A stretch of 64,000 nucleotides of DNA. Source: Paraburkholderia polaris (GTDB taxonomy: Bacteria; Pseudomonadota; Gammaproteobacteria; Burkholderiales; Burkholderiaceae). A program made the translations under genes and the position numbers. This document shows, piece by piece, positions 26,920-35,294 of this stretch (its first letter is position 1; the number at the start of each line of letters is the position of its first letter). The stretch covers positions 46,005-110,004 of the forward strand of contig NZ_JABBGJ010000038.1 in the NCBI RefSeq assembly GCF_012927345.1, given 5' to 3'. The notes beneath the pieces are model-generated. The model ran no database searches. It had not been told where the DNA came from and saw nothing but the letters and a program-made list of their open reading frames with translations.

Positions 26920-28119
26920 ATGCGAGTCAAGTTTGCTTACGCCGTGTCCGTCGTGACCGCGGTTGCGATGTTGACCGCGTGCGGCAAGAAAGCGGATGGC
27001 GAGGCGGGAGCAGGTGCATCGGCTGCCACGGAGGCAGCGGTGCCGGCGAGCGAAGCGACGGTCGTGAAAATTGGTCATGCGGCCCCATTGACGGGACCGA
27101 TTGCGCATTTGGGTAAAGACAATGAAAACGGCGCGCGTCTGGCGGTCGAGGAAATCAACACACAGGGTTTGACTATCGACGGTCACAAGATCCAGTTGGA
27201 GCTCGACGCGCAGGACGATGCCGCGGACCCGAAAACGGGAACGGCGGTCGCTGAAAAATTCGTCGACGATCATGTGGTCGCCGTGGTCGGCCACTTGAAT
27301 TCGGGCGTCTCGATTCCGGCGTCGAAGATCTATAGCGATGCTGGAATCGTGCAGATCTCGCCGTCTTCGACGAATCCGGGGTATACGCAGCAAGGTTTCA
27401 AGACGACTTATCGGGTGGTCGCGACCGATGCCCAGCAGGGGCCGGCGCTTGCCAACTACGCAACGAAAGTGCTTGGCGCGAAACGCATCGCGATCGTTGA
27501 TGACTCGACCGTCTATGGCAAGGGATTGGCCGACGAGTTTGCGAAGACAGTACAGGCGAGCGGCGCAAAGATCGTCGCGCGCGAAGCCACGAATGACAGG
27601 GCTACGGAGTTTCAGTCCGTCCTTAGAAAGATCAAGAGTGTTCAGCCGGACGTGATCATGTTCGGCGGCATGGACGCAACGGGCGGGCCGTTTACCAAAC
27701 AGGCGGCGGCGCTCGGTATCAGGGCAAAAATCCTTGGCGGCGACGGTGTGTGTACCGACAAGGTGGGTGAGCTGGCGGGAACCGCCGTGCAAAACCTGGT
27801 CTGTTCGGAGGCGGGACTTGCGCTTTCGAAAATGGACAAGGGAGCGGACTTCGAAAAGAAGTACGTCGACCGCTTCCACACACCGGTGCAGATTTACGCA
27901 CCGTTCACGTATGACGCTGTGTACGTGATTGTCGATGCAATGAAGCGCGCTAATTCGATCGAGGCGCCCAAGGTGCTGGCTGCGATGCCGTCCACCGATT
28001 ACAACGGGGTAATCGGCCACATCGCGTTCGACGACAAGGGTGATTTGAAAGAGAGCGCCATTACGCTTTACGACTTCAAGGACGGCAAGAAAGCGGTTCT
28101 CGACGTCGTGAAGATGTGA
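26920..28119 (+). CDS. branched-chain amino-acid ABC transporter, substrate-binding lipoprotein
   Basis: A 399-residue LivJ/LivK-type periplasmic binding protein (type I fold). The signal peptide ends in the lipobox LTAC with Cys at 21, so it is a membrane-anchored lipoprotein, unlike soluble E. coli LivJ/K. An Ala/Glu-rich linker (24-50) precedes VVKIGHAAPLTGPIAHLGKD. Typical ligand-fold segments are GHLNSGVSIPASKIYSDAGI and QISPSSTNPGYTQQGFKTTY. The ATG at 26920 follows GCAGGAG. A terminator-like hairpin lies between it and the permease genes. Substrate (Leu/Ile/Val or another) is inferred from the family. Confidence 0.9.
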   Translation: MRVKFAYAVSVVTAVAMLTACGKKADGEAGAGASAATEAAVPASEATVVKIGHAAPLTGPIAHLGKDNENGARLAVEEINTQGLTIDGHKIQLELDAQDDAADPKTGTAVAEKFVDDHVVAVVGHLNSGVSIPASKIYSDAGIVQISPSSTNPGYTQQGFKTTYRVVATDAQQGPALANYATKVLGAKRIAIVDDSTVYGKGLADEFAKTVQASGAKIVAREATNDRATEFQSVLRKIKSVQPDVIMFGGMDATGGPFTKQAAALGIRAKILGGDGVCTDKVGELAGTAVQNLVCSEAGLALSKMDKGADFEKKYVDRFHTPVQIYAPFTYDAVYVIVDAMKRANSIEAPKVLAAMPSTDYNGVIGHIAFDDKGDLKESAITLYDFKDGKKAVLDVVKM

Positions 28120-28138
28120 TGACGGGACGTTCAGCCTG

Positions 28139-28171
28139 ACGGCACCGAAACCACCCAACGGTGCCGTTTTT
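28139..28171 (+). terminator. hairpin/terminator between the binding protein and livH
   Basis: The 9-bp stem ACGGCACCG/CGGTGCCGT with an 11-nt loop is followed by TTTT. It sits inside the operon with a 230-bp gap and probably lowers permease expression relative to the binding protein. Confidence 0.75.
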
Positions 28172-28349
28172 GCATCCGCCATCGGCAAGTCCGCGACTGC
28201 ATCACAGTCGTAAGACGAACCGGGCAGCGGATAACCCTTACCGGTCTTTTACATCAGTACCCGCAGTGCCGTTGAGATTGGCGTACCGCATCACCGCCCA
28301 CCGGCTGATGAAGAACGCGAATCCAGTCGCACGGGCTAAGGAGCATTAA

Positions 28350-29300
28350 ATGGATATCTTCATCCAGCAGGTCCTCAACGGGCTGGTGCTTGGCAGCGTT
28401 TACGCCATCATCGCACTGGGCTATACGATGGTTTACGGCATCCTGGGCATCATCAACTTCGCTCACGGCGATGTGTTGATGGTGGGCGCGATGGTTGCGC
28501 TCTCAGCCATAGGTGTGCTGCAGAACCACTTCCCCGGCCTCGGCAATGTGCCGACGCTCATCATCGCGTTGATCATCGCGGCAGTGGTTTGCTCGCTGGT
28601 CGGCTACACGATCGAGCGCGTGGCCTACCGGCCGTTGCGTAAAGCGCCGCGTCTCGCCCCGCTGATCACCGCGATCGGCGTGTCGATCCTGCTGCAAACC
28701 CTCGCGATGATGATCTGGTCGCGCAACCCGCTGCCGTTCCCGCAGCTGTTGCCCACCGACCCGATCAACGTGATCAAGGCCACTGACACGACGCCAGGCG
28801 CCGTGATCTCGATGACCGAAATCGTGATCATCGTCGTGGCGTTCCTCGTGATGGGCGGTCTGCTGCTGCTGGTTCACAAGACCAAGCTCGGCCGCGCGAT
28901 GCGTGCGATCGCTGAGAACCCGGGCGTTGCCAGCCTGATGGGCGTGAACCCGAACTTCGTGATTTCGGCGACCTTCATGATCGGCTCGGCGTTGGCCGCC
29001 TTGGCCGGCGTGATGATCGCGTCCGAATACGGCAACGCACACTTCTATATGGGCTTCATCCCAGGTCTGAAGGCCTTTACCGCGGCGGTGCTGGGCGGGA
29101 TCGGCAATCTCGGCGGGGCGATGGTGGGCGGCGTGCTGCTCGGCCTGATCGAACAGTTGGGGGCGGGCTATATCGGCAACCTCACGGGCGGTGTATTCGG
29201 CAGTAACTACCAGGACGTGTTCGCATTCATCGTGCTGATCATCGTGCTGGTGTTCCGTCCGTCGGGCCTCTTGGGCGAACGTGTTGCGGATCGAGCATAA
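28350..29300 (+). CDS. livH: branched-chain amino-acid ABC permease LivH
   Basis: A 316-residue integral membrane protein with about eight helices, starting MDIFIQQVLNGLVLGSVYAI. The family hallmarks are GYTMVYGILGIINFAHGDV and AVLGGIGNLGGAMVGGVLLG, the latter near the ATPase-coupling loop. The ATG follows AAGGAG. It forms the translocation channel with LivM and is 13 bp upstream of livM. Confidence 0.95.
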   Translation: MDIFIQQVLNGLVLGSVYAIIALGYTMVYGILGIINFAHGDVLMVGAMVALSAIGVLQNHFPGLGNVPTLIIALIIAAVVCSLVGYTIERVAYRPLRKAPRLAPLITAIGVSILLQTLAMMIWSRNPLPFPQLLPTDPINVIKATDTTPGAVISMTEIVIIVVAFLVMGGLLLLVHKTKLGRAMRAIAENPGVASLMGVNPNFVISATFMIGSALAALAGVMIASEYGNAHFYMGFIPGLKAFTAAVLGGIGNLGGAMVGGVLLGLIEQLGAGYIGNLTGGVFGSNYQDVFAFIVLIIVLVFRPSGLLGERVADRA

Positions 29301-29313
29301 GGAGTAGACAGAC

Positions 29314-30483
29314 ATGACCTCAATTCAACCGATCGAGCCGTCCACGACGCTCATCCCTGAAAAGAACCTGACGAAGACGCTGACCGTCGGCATCATCACC
29401 GCGATCTTCGTGATCGCCGCACCGATGATCATCGGCGCGGCCGGCGGCAACTACTGGGTCCGTGTGCTCGACTTCGCGATGCTGTACGTGATGCTCGCGC
29501 TGGGCCTGAACGTGGTGGTCGGCTTCGCCGGCCTGCTGGACTTGGGCTACATCGCGTTCTACGCGATCGGCGCGTACGTCGCGGCTCTGCTGTCTTCGCC
29601 GCACCTGACCTCGCAGTTCGAATGGATCGCGCACCTGTTCCCGAACGGCCTCCATACGCCGATCTGGATCATCGTGCCGATCGCGATGGGGCTCGCCGCG
29701 ACCTTCGGGATCCTGCTCGGCGCGCCGACCCTGCGTCTGCGTGGCGACTACCTCGCGATCGTGACCTTGGGCTTCGGGGAAATCGTGCGGATCTTCATGA
29801 ACAACCTTGACCGTCCGGTGAATATCACCAATGGTCCGAAGGGGATCACGGGGATCGATCCAGTGTCGGTGGGTGGCTTCAGCCTCGCGCAGACGCATTC
29901 GCTGTTCGGCATGCAGTTCCCGTCGGTGTACTTGTACTACTACCTGTTCGTGCTGTGTTCGCTGCTGGTGATCTGGGTCTGTACGCGTTTGCAGCACTCG
30001 CGTATCGGCCGTGCATGGGCCGCGATCCGTGAAGACGAAATCGCCGCCAAGGCGATGGGCATCAACACCCGTAACGTGAAGCTGCTGGCCTTCGCGATGG
30101 GTGCGTCGTTCGGCGGTTTGTCGGGCGCGATGTTCGGCTCGTTTCAGGGCTTCGTGTCGCCGGAATCGTTCACGTTCTGGGAATCGGTCGTGGTGCTGGC
30201 GTGCGTGGTGCTCGGCGGCATGGGCCATATCCCGGGTGTGATTCTCGGTGCGGTGCTGCTTTCGGTGTTCCCGGAATTCCTGCGCTCGACGATGGGTCCG
30301 CTGCAGAACGCGATCTTCGGCCACGAAATCGTCGATACGGAAGTGATCCGTCAGTTGCTGTACGGCCTCGCGATGGTCGTGATCATGCTGTACCGCTCGG
30401 AAGGCCTGTGGCCGGCGCCGAAGCACGAAGACAAGATTGCGAAACTGGCGAAGCGCGCTGGCAAGAAGCCGGTGCGCGCCTGA
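29314..30483 (+). CDS. livM: branched-chain amino-acid ABC permease LivM
   Basis: A 389-residue membrane protein of the LivM family. After a cytoplasmic N-terminus come about nine helices. Characteristic segments are LALGLNVVVGFAGLLDLGYI, AIGAYVAALL, TLRLRGDYLAIVTLGFGEIV and VVLGGMGHIPGVILGAVLL. The longer N-terminus and the DY-LA-I-TLGF-EI block separate it from LivH. The ATG follows AGGAG, and livG starts 21 bp further on. Confidence 0.95.
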   Translation: MTSIQPIEPSTTLIPEKNLTKTLTVGIITAIFVIAAPMIIGAAGGNYWVRVLDFAMLYVMLALGLNVVVGFAGLLDLGYIAFYAIGAYVAALLSSPHLTSQFEWIAHLFPNGLHTPIWIIVPIAMGLAATFGILLGAPTLRLRGDYLAIVTLGFGEIVRIFMNNLDRPVNITNGPKGITGIDPVSVGGFSLAQTHSLFGMQFPSVYLYYYLFVLCSLLVIWVCTRLQHSRIGRAWAAIREDEIAAKAMGINTRNVKLLAFAMGASFGGLSGAMFGSFQGFVSPESFTFWESVVVLACVVLGGMGHIPGVILGAVLLSVFPEFLRSTMGPLQNAIFGHEIVDTEVIRQLLYGLAMVVIMLYRSEGLWPAPKHEDKIAKLAKRAGKKPVRA

Positions 30484-30504
30484 GGCCCCCGTTGGAGAAA
30501 TCAT

Positions 30505-31305
30505 ATGAGCGATAACGTAAACAACAGCGTGGGCAGCGATCAGATCCGCTTGTCGGTGAAGGGCGTGAACAAGCGCTTCGGCGGCCTGCAGGCATTGTCC
30601 GACGTCGGCCTGCAGATCAAGTCGGGCCAGATTTACGGCCTGATCGGTCCGAACGGCGCCGGCAAGACGACTTTCTTCAATGTGATCACGGGTCTGTACA
30701 CGCCCGATTCGGGCGAGTTCAAGCTCGACAATGTGGAATACACGCCGACCGCCGTCTATCAGGTGGCGAAGGCGGGGATTGCCCGCACGTTCCAGAACAT
30801 CCGTTTGTTCGGCGGCATGACCGCGTTGGAAAACGTGATGGTCGGCCGTCACGTGCGCACGAAGCATGGCCTGATCGGCGCGGTGTTTCAGACGCCGGCC
30901 GAGCGCAAGGAAGAGCGCGAGATCAAGGAACGCGCAATCGAGCTGCTGGAATACGTCGGCATTGCGCAGTACGCGGACTACACGTCGCGCAATCTGTCGT
31001 ACGGTCACCAGCGCCGTCTGGAAATCGCCCGCGCGCTGGCAACGGATCCGAAGCTGCTCGCACTGGATGAACCGGCTGCCGGCATGAACGCAACGGAAAA
31101 GGTCGAGCTGACCAAGCTGCTCGACAAGATCCGCAGCGACGGCAAGACGATCCTGCTGATCGAGCACGACGTGAAACTGGTGATGGGTCTGTGCAACCAG
31201 ATGACGGTGCTCGACTACGGCAAGGTGATTGCGCAAGGTCTGCCGTCGGACGTGCAGAAGGATCCGAAGGTGATCGAAGCTTATCTGGGTGCGGGGGTCC
31301 ACTAA
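30505..31305 (+). CDS. livG: branched-chain amino-acid ABC ATPase LivG
   Basis: A 266-residue ATPase with Walker A GPNGAGKTT (about 49-57), Q-loop FQNIRLFGGMTALENVMVG, signature LSYGHQRRLEIARAL and Walker B LLALDEPAAGMN. The LSYG signature and the insertion around residues 110-140 are LivG hallmarks. It partners LivF at the inner face of the membrane. The stop overlaps the livF start by one base (TAATG). Confidence 0.96.
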   Translation: MSDNVNNSVGSDQIRLSVKGVNKRFGGLQALSDVGLQIKSGQIYGLIGPNGAGKTTFFNVITGLYTPDSGEFKLDNVEYTPTAVYQVAKAGIARTFQNIRLFGGMTALENVMVGRHVRTKHGLIGAVFQTPAERKEEREIKERAIELLEYVGIAQYADYTSRNLSYGHQRRLEIARALATDPKLLALDEPAAGMNATEKVELTKLLDKIRSDGKTILLIEHDVKLVMGLCNQMTVLDYGKVIAQGLPSDVQKDPKVIEAYLGAGVH

Positions 31306-32021
31306 TGGCAACGGCAATGTTGAAAATCAAGGGCCTGCAGGTCAATTACGGCGGCATCCAGGCAGTCAAGGGTATCGACCTCGAAGTCGCGCAGGGCGAA
31401 CTGGTCACGCTGATCGGCGCGAACGGCGCGGGCAAGACCACGACGATGAAGGCGATCACGGGTCTGAAGCCGTATTCGGCAGGCGACATCGAGTACATGG
31501 GGCAGTCGATCAAGGGCATCCCGGCGCACGAACTGCTCAAGCGCGGTCTGGCGATGGTGCCGGAAGGCCGTGGCATTTTCTCGCGCATGTCGATCGTCGA
31601 AAATATGCAGATGGGTGCTTATCTGCGTAATGACACGGACGCCATCAAGGCGGACGTCGATCGCATGTTCGGCTTCTTCCCGCGCCTGAAAGAACGCGCG
31701 ACGCAATACGCGGGCACGCTCTCGGGCGGCGAACAGCAGATGCTGGCGATGGCGCGCGCGATCATCAGCAAGCCGAAGCTGTTGTTGCTGGATGAGCCGT
31801 CAATGGGTCTGTCGCCGATCATGGTCGAGAAGATCTTCGAAGTGGTGCGGGCGATTTCGGCCGAAGGCATGACCGTGCTGCTGGTCGAGCAGAACGCGCG
31901 TCTCGCGTTGCAGGCGGCGAACCGCGGCTACGTGATGGACTCGGGTCTGGTGACGATGTCCGGCGACGCGAAGCAGATGCTGGATGACCCGAAGGTTCGG
32001 GCGGCTTATCTGGGCGAATAA
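31305..32021 (+). CDS. livF: branched-chain amino-acid ABC ATPase LivF
   Basis: A 238-residue ATPase with Walker A GANGAGKTTT (37-46), signature LSGGEQQMLAMARA, Walker B KLLLLDEPSMGLSPIM and GLAMVPEGRGIFSRMSIVEN, the LivF-specific block. It completes the KHMGF importer. The start overlaps the livG stop. A strong terminator follows at 32061. Confidence 0.97.
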   Translation: MATAMLKIKGLQVNYGGIQAVKGIDLEVAQGELVTLIGANGAGKTTTMKAITGLKPYSAGDIEYMGQSIKGIPAHELLKRGLAMVPEGRGIFSRMSIVENMQMGAYLRNDTDAIKADVDRMFGFFPRLKERATQYAGTLSGGEQQMLAMARAIISKPKLLLLDEPSMGLSPIMVEKIFEVVRAISAEGMTVLLVEQNARLALQAANRGYVMDSGLVTMSGDAKQMLDDPKVRAAYLGE

Positions 32022-32060
32022 TCCGGGTGACTAACCAGGATTAAGTTTGCTTTGGCCGTA

Positions 32061-32099
32061 AAAAAGGCAGCATGCGTAAATTCCGCATGCTGCCTTTTT
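32061..32099. terminator. bidirectional terminator after livF
   Basis: A 16-bp stem AAAAAGGCAGCATGCG with a 7-nt loop has T-runs on both strands. It lies between livF (plus) and the GNAT gene (minus). Confidence 0.92.
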
Positions 32100-32121
32100 C
32101 TATTCAAGCTGCTGCCTGCGC

Positions 32122-32589
32122 CTAAGCAATTGGCGTTTCCGCCAGTTCCCCCAGCCGCTTGCCGAGACTGATCACTGCATCCGCGCGATAACCGAGCGCC
32201 TCATAGAACGCGCGCACGTCGGCCTTCGCGGACAGCACCTGCAAGTTCAGTTTCGGGCATCCACGTTCGGTCAACGCGTTTTCGACATGCGCGACCAGCC
32301 GCGTGCCGATGCCATGACGACGCAACGATTCATCCACCGCGAGCGAATAGAGCCAGCCTCGGTGCCCGTCATATCCACCCATCACCGTGCCGACAATACG
32401 CTCGCCGAACACCGCGACAAAGAACAGTTCCGGTTGCGTCGCCAGCTTGTTGGCGATCGACAGATGCGGATTGCGCTGCGGCCTCGTCACGTCCCGATAT
32501 TCGGGGAACGCTTCCAGCCACAGCGCGACCACGGCATCGGTGTCGCTTGCTTCGAAGCAGCGGATCGATAGCGTTGCGGTCGTTGTCAT
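32122..32589 (-). CDS. ypeA: GNAT-family N-acetyltransferase, YpeA-like
   Basis: A 155-residue single-domain acetyl-CoA-dependent acetyltransferase. The acetyl-CoA loop is VDESLRRHGIGTRLVAHVE (R/Q-x-x-G-x-G/A). The sequence FGERIVGTVMGGYDGHRGWL and a closing SLGKRL match E. coli YpeA closely. The substrate is unknown. It lies 18 bp downstream of argD on the same strand and is probably co-transcribed. Confidence 0.88.
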   Translation of the reverse strand: MTTTATLSIRCFEASDTDAVVALWLEAFPEYRDVTRPQRNPHLSIANKLATQPELFFVAVFGERIVGTVMGGYDGHRGWLYSLAVDESLRRHGIGTRLVAHVENALTERGCPKLNLQVLSAKADVRAFYEALGYRADAVISLGKRLGELAETPIA

Positions 32590-32607
32590 ACGCGCTTTCC
32601 TGTGTGA

Positions 32608-33792
32608 TTACAGCGTGTCGAGAATCGAACGCAGCATCGACATCATCTGGTCGATTTCTTCGTTCGTGACGTTCAGCGCCGGCATGAAGCGCAGCAGGTT
32701 CGGACGGGCCGCGTTCAGCAGCAAGCCGTCGGGTTGCATCACGCGAGCCTTCTCGACGATCTGATTGCCGATGTCCTTGCCGAGCAACAGGGCGCGCAGC
32801 AGACCTTCACCGCGTTCACCTTCGAAACCGCGTTCTTCCGACAGTTCGAGCAACCTGGCGCGCAGATATTCGCCGCGCGCGCGCACACCCTCGAGGAAGC
32901 CCGGCGCGGTCAGTTGCGAGATCACCGAGTAGCCGACCGCGGTCATCAACGGATTGCCGTTGTACGTACCACCCTGGTCGCCCGGTTCGAAAACGGCGAT
33001 TTCGGCCTTAGCGAGCAGTGCCGCGAGCGGCACGCCGCCGCCGATACCCTTGCCAAGCGTCATGATGTCCGGCTCGATGCCCGACAGTTCGTAGGCGAAC
33101 AGCGTACCGGCACGACCGCACCCGCTCTGCACTTCGTCGACGATCAGCAGCAGGTTGTGTTTTTTGGTCAGCGCGCGCAGCTGCTGCATGAACTCGCGTG
33201 TGGCGGGAATCACGCCGCCTTCGCCCTGAATCGGCTCGAGCATCACCGCGACGGTCTTCGCGTTGATCAGCTTTTCGACCGACGCGATGTCGTTCAGATC
33301 CGCCTTCGGGAAGCCCGGCACTTGCGGTGCGTAGATCGTGTCCCAGCCCGGCTTGCCGCTTGCGGACATGGTGGCGAGCGTGCGGCCGTGGAAGCTGTGA
33401 TCGAACGTGATGATTTCGAATGCGCCGTCCTTGAACTTCTTGCCCCACTTGCGCGCGAGCTTGATTGCGCCTTCGTTCGCTTCGGCGCCGCTGTTCGCGA
33501 AGAACACCTTGTCGAAACAGCTGTGCTGCGTGAGCAGGCCCGCGAGTTGAGCCATCGGGCCGTTGTAGAAGGCCGGCGACGGATTGAGCAGCAGTTGCGC
33601 CTGCTTGTTCAGTGCTTCGATCATGCCGTCATTGCAATGGCCGAGGCTGTTGACCGCCCAGCCCTGGATGAAGTCCAGATATCGCTTGCCGTTATTGTCG
33701 TAGAGCCACGAGCCCTTGCCGTGCGTGAAAACGATTTCGGGCCGGTTCGTGATGTACATCAGCGACTCGATCGGGTACTCATTGAAATTCAT
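32608..33792 (-). CDS. argD: acetylornithine / succinyldiaminopimelate aminotransferase
   Basis: A 394-residue class III PLP aminotransferase that makes N-acetylornithine in arginine synthesis (and may serve lysine synthesis). The cofactor lysine is K248 in MTLGKGIGGGVP. D219 in LLLIVDEVQSGCGR contacts the pyridine ring, and FFANSGAEANEGAIKLAR binds phosphate. The start MNFNEYPIESLMYITNRPE (ATG at 33792) is the usual form; the frame to 33897 crosses a terminator hairpin and is not coding. The protein fits ArgD best, but other omega-type class III transaminases are close. Confidence 0.9.
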   Translation of the reverse strand: MNFNEYPIESLMYITNRPEIVFTHGKGSWLYDNNGKRYLDFIQGWAVNSLGHCNDGMIEALNKQAQLLLNPSPAFYNGPMAQLAGLLTQHSCFDKVFFANSGAEANEGAIKLARKWGKKFKDGAFEIITFDHSFHGRTLATMSASGKPGWDTIYAPQVPGFPKADLNDIASVEKLINAKTVAVMLEPIQGEGGVIPATREFMQQLRALTKKHNLLLIVDEVQSGCGRAGTLFAYELSGIEPDIMTLGKGIGGGVPLAALLAKAEIAVFEPGDQGGTYNGNPLMTAVGYSVISQLTAPGFLEGVRARGEYLRARLLELSEERGFEGERGEGLLRALLLGKDIGNQIVEKARVMQPDGLLLNAARPNLLRFMPALNVTNEEIDQMMSMLRSILDTL

Positions 33793-33884
33793 GACGGCAG
33801 GCTCCAGACAGCGGGGTAAAGGGTTGACGAAACGGGTGGCCAGATATGAAACAGGGGCCGGAGGAAACAAAAAAAGCAAACAAA

Positions 33885-33908
33885 AAAGCCACGGCATGCC
33901 GTGGCTTT
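33885..33908 (-). terminator. terminator upstream of argD
   Basis: The self-complementary 24-bp sequence with arms AAAGCCACGGCA/TGCCGTGGCTTT is followed on the minus strand by TTTTTTG. It would end transcripts from the reductase gene before argD, or attenuate argD if its promoter lies upstream. Confidence 0.8.
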
Positions 33909-34065
33909 CATGATTCGAACTGCTTGCGCCTTTGTGCGGCGCGAATCCGTGACGAAGCCAGCGGCGTCCCTAAGGGAGCGGCGAGCGGCGACGTCGGAGT
34001 TCGGACTGGATGCGGTTCATGCGCGAAAGAATACGACAAGGAAAGCGCTGGTGTAAACCATGAAT

Positions 34066-34100
34066 TTGCACAAATCCGCGCCAGGTGCGGATTTGTGCAA
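34066..34100. repeat. 14-bp perfect inverted repeat
   Basis: TTGCACAAATCCGC and its exact complement are separated by 7 nt, 69 bp beyond the reductase stop codon. It has no T-run, so it may be a transcript-end hairpin or a protein site. Confidence 0.7.
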
Positions 34101-34168
34101 GTCTGCCAGCTTGCTGATTTCGATTTGATGAATAGCCCGATCGTCACCCGATCAAGCCATTCACCTCG

Positions 34169-35200
34169 TCAAACCGCGTTCACCAGATCCGCCGCGCTCG
34201 TGAAGGAATCCGCGTAGAACTCGTCTTCCGGCAGCCCATGATGCTGGGTGAAATCGCGCTGTGCCGACTCGACCATCACCGGTGCGCCGCACGCGTACAC
34301 CTGATATGGCGACAGGTCCGGCAGATCCTCGATCACCGCGCGATGCACGAAGCCGACACGGCCCGTCCACGCATCGCCCGCGTCCGGTTCCGACAGCACT
34401 GGCACGAACTTGAAGTTCGGAATCTCGCGAGCCCATTGTTCGGCGAGATCAAGCAGGTATAGGTCCTTCTTGCGTCGCGCGCCCCAGTACAGCGTCATCG
34501 GACGGTTGAGGTTCTTGAACACCGCATGTTCGACGATCGCCTTCAGCGGCGCGAAGCCCGTGCCCGAGGCCAGCAGCACGATCGGCTTGTCCGAATCTTC
34601 ACGCAGGAAAAAGGTGCCGAGCGGAGCTTCGAAGCGCAGGATGTCGCGCTCTTTCATCGTGTTGAAGACGTGATCGGTGAACGCGCCACCGGGCATGTGC
34701 CGGATGTGCAATTCGATCGGGCCTTCCGCGTGCGGCGCGTTCGCCATCGAATAGCTGCGGCGCTTGCCGTCCTTCAGAATGAACTCGAGGTACTGGCCGG
34801 CCAGATATTGCAGACGTTCGTTGGCGGGCAGTTGCAGCTTCAGCACGACGACGTCGTCGGCCTTGCGCTCGATGGCATTCACGCGGCACGGCAGTTTCTT
34901 GACCTGCACGTCGCCCACGCCGGCCACTTCGCGAATATCCACTTCGAGATCGGAGCATGCCGTCGCGCAGCAGAAGAGGGCCATTCCACGCGTCTTTTCG
35001 TCGTTCGACAAGGCCGATGACGAATGCTGACGCTGTTCGATCTGACCGCTGACCACGGTGCCTTTGCACGAGCCGCAGGCGCCGTTCTTGCAGCCGTACG
35101 GCAGGCCAATGCCTTGCCGCAGGGCTGCGATCAGGACCGGTTCGTCCTGTTCTACCTGAAACTGCCGGCCGCTTTGCCGGAGCGTGACGTTAAATGCCAT
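34169..35200 (-). CDS. ferredoxin-FAD oxidoreductase (CDP-6-deoxy-delta-3,4-glucoseen reductase type)
   Basis: A 343-residue electron-transfer protein. Residues 1-90 form a plant-type [2Fe-2S] ferredoxin with C37, C42 and C45 (YGCKNGACGSC) and the fourth ligand C77 or C78. A ferredoxin-NADP reductase module follows, with the FAD motif RRSYSMANAP, the NAD(P)-binding LASGTGFAPLKAIVE and the terminal YACGAPVMVESAQRDF. This architecture is often named AscD-like, but no deoxysugar genes lie near, so it is probably a general or oxygenase-partner reductase. The ATG at 35200 begins right before the ferredoxin fold. It is divergent from the epimerase gene, 94 bp away. Confidence 0.88.
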   Translation of the reverse strand: MAFNVTLRQSGRQFQVEQDEPVLIAALRQGIGLPYGCKNGACGSCKGTVVSGQIEQRQHSSSALSNDEKTRGMALFCCATACSDLEVDIREVAGVGDVQVKKLPCRVNAIERKADDVVVLKLQLPANERLQYLAGQYLEFILKDGKRRSYSMANAPHAEGPIELHIRHMPGGAFTDHVFNTMKERDILRFEAPLGTFFLREDSDKPIVLLASGTGFAPLKAIVEHAVFKNLNRPMTLYWGARRKKDLYLLDLAEQWAREIPNFKFVPVLSEPDAGDAWTGRVGFVHRAVIEDLPDLSPYQVYACGAPVMVESAQRDFTQHHGLPEDEFYADSFTSAADLVNAV

Positions 35201-35294
35201 AGAGTGTTCGAAATCGAAGAGTCGGTAATCGTTATCGGACCCGCAGTACAACTGTGCGGTACCTGCCGCGCTTGACGGCTACAATGCGTCCACC

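Larger units (their letters stand above)
33793..34168 (-). other. argD leader and downstream region of the reductase gene
   Basis: This 376-bp stretch contains a minus-strand terminator (33885-33908) and a 14-bp perfect inverted repeat at 34066-34100. It also holds the argD leader between the terminator and 33792. No coding frame is convincing. Confidence 0.5.

Noticed and set aside
29320..31317. 665-codon minus-strand frame opposite livM and livG
   Set aside because: Same mirror effect; Arg/His/Gln-rich translation and two certain genes on the other strand.
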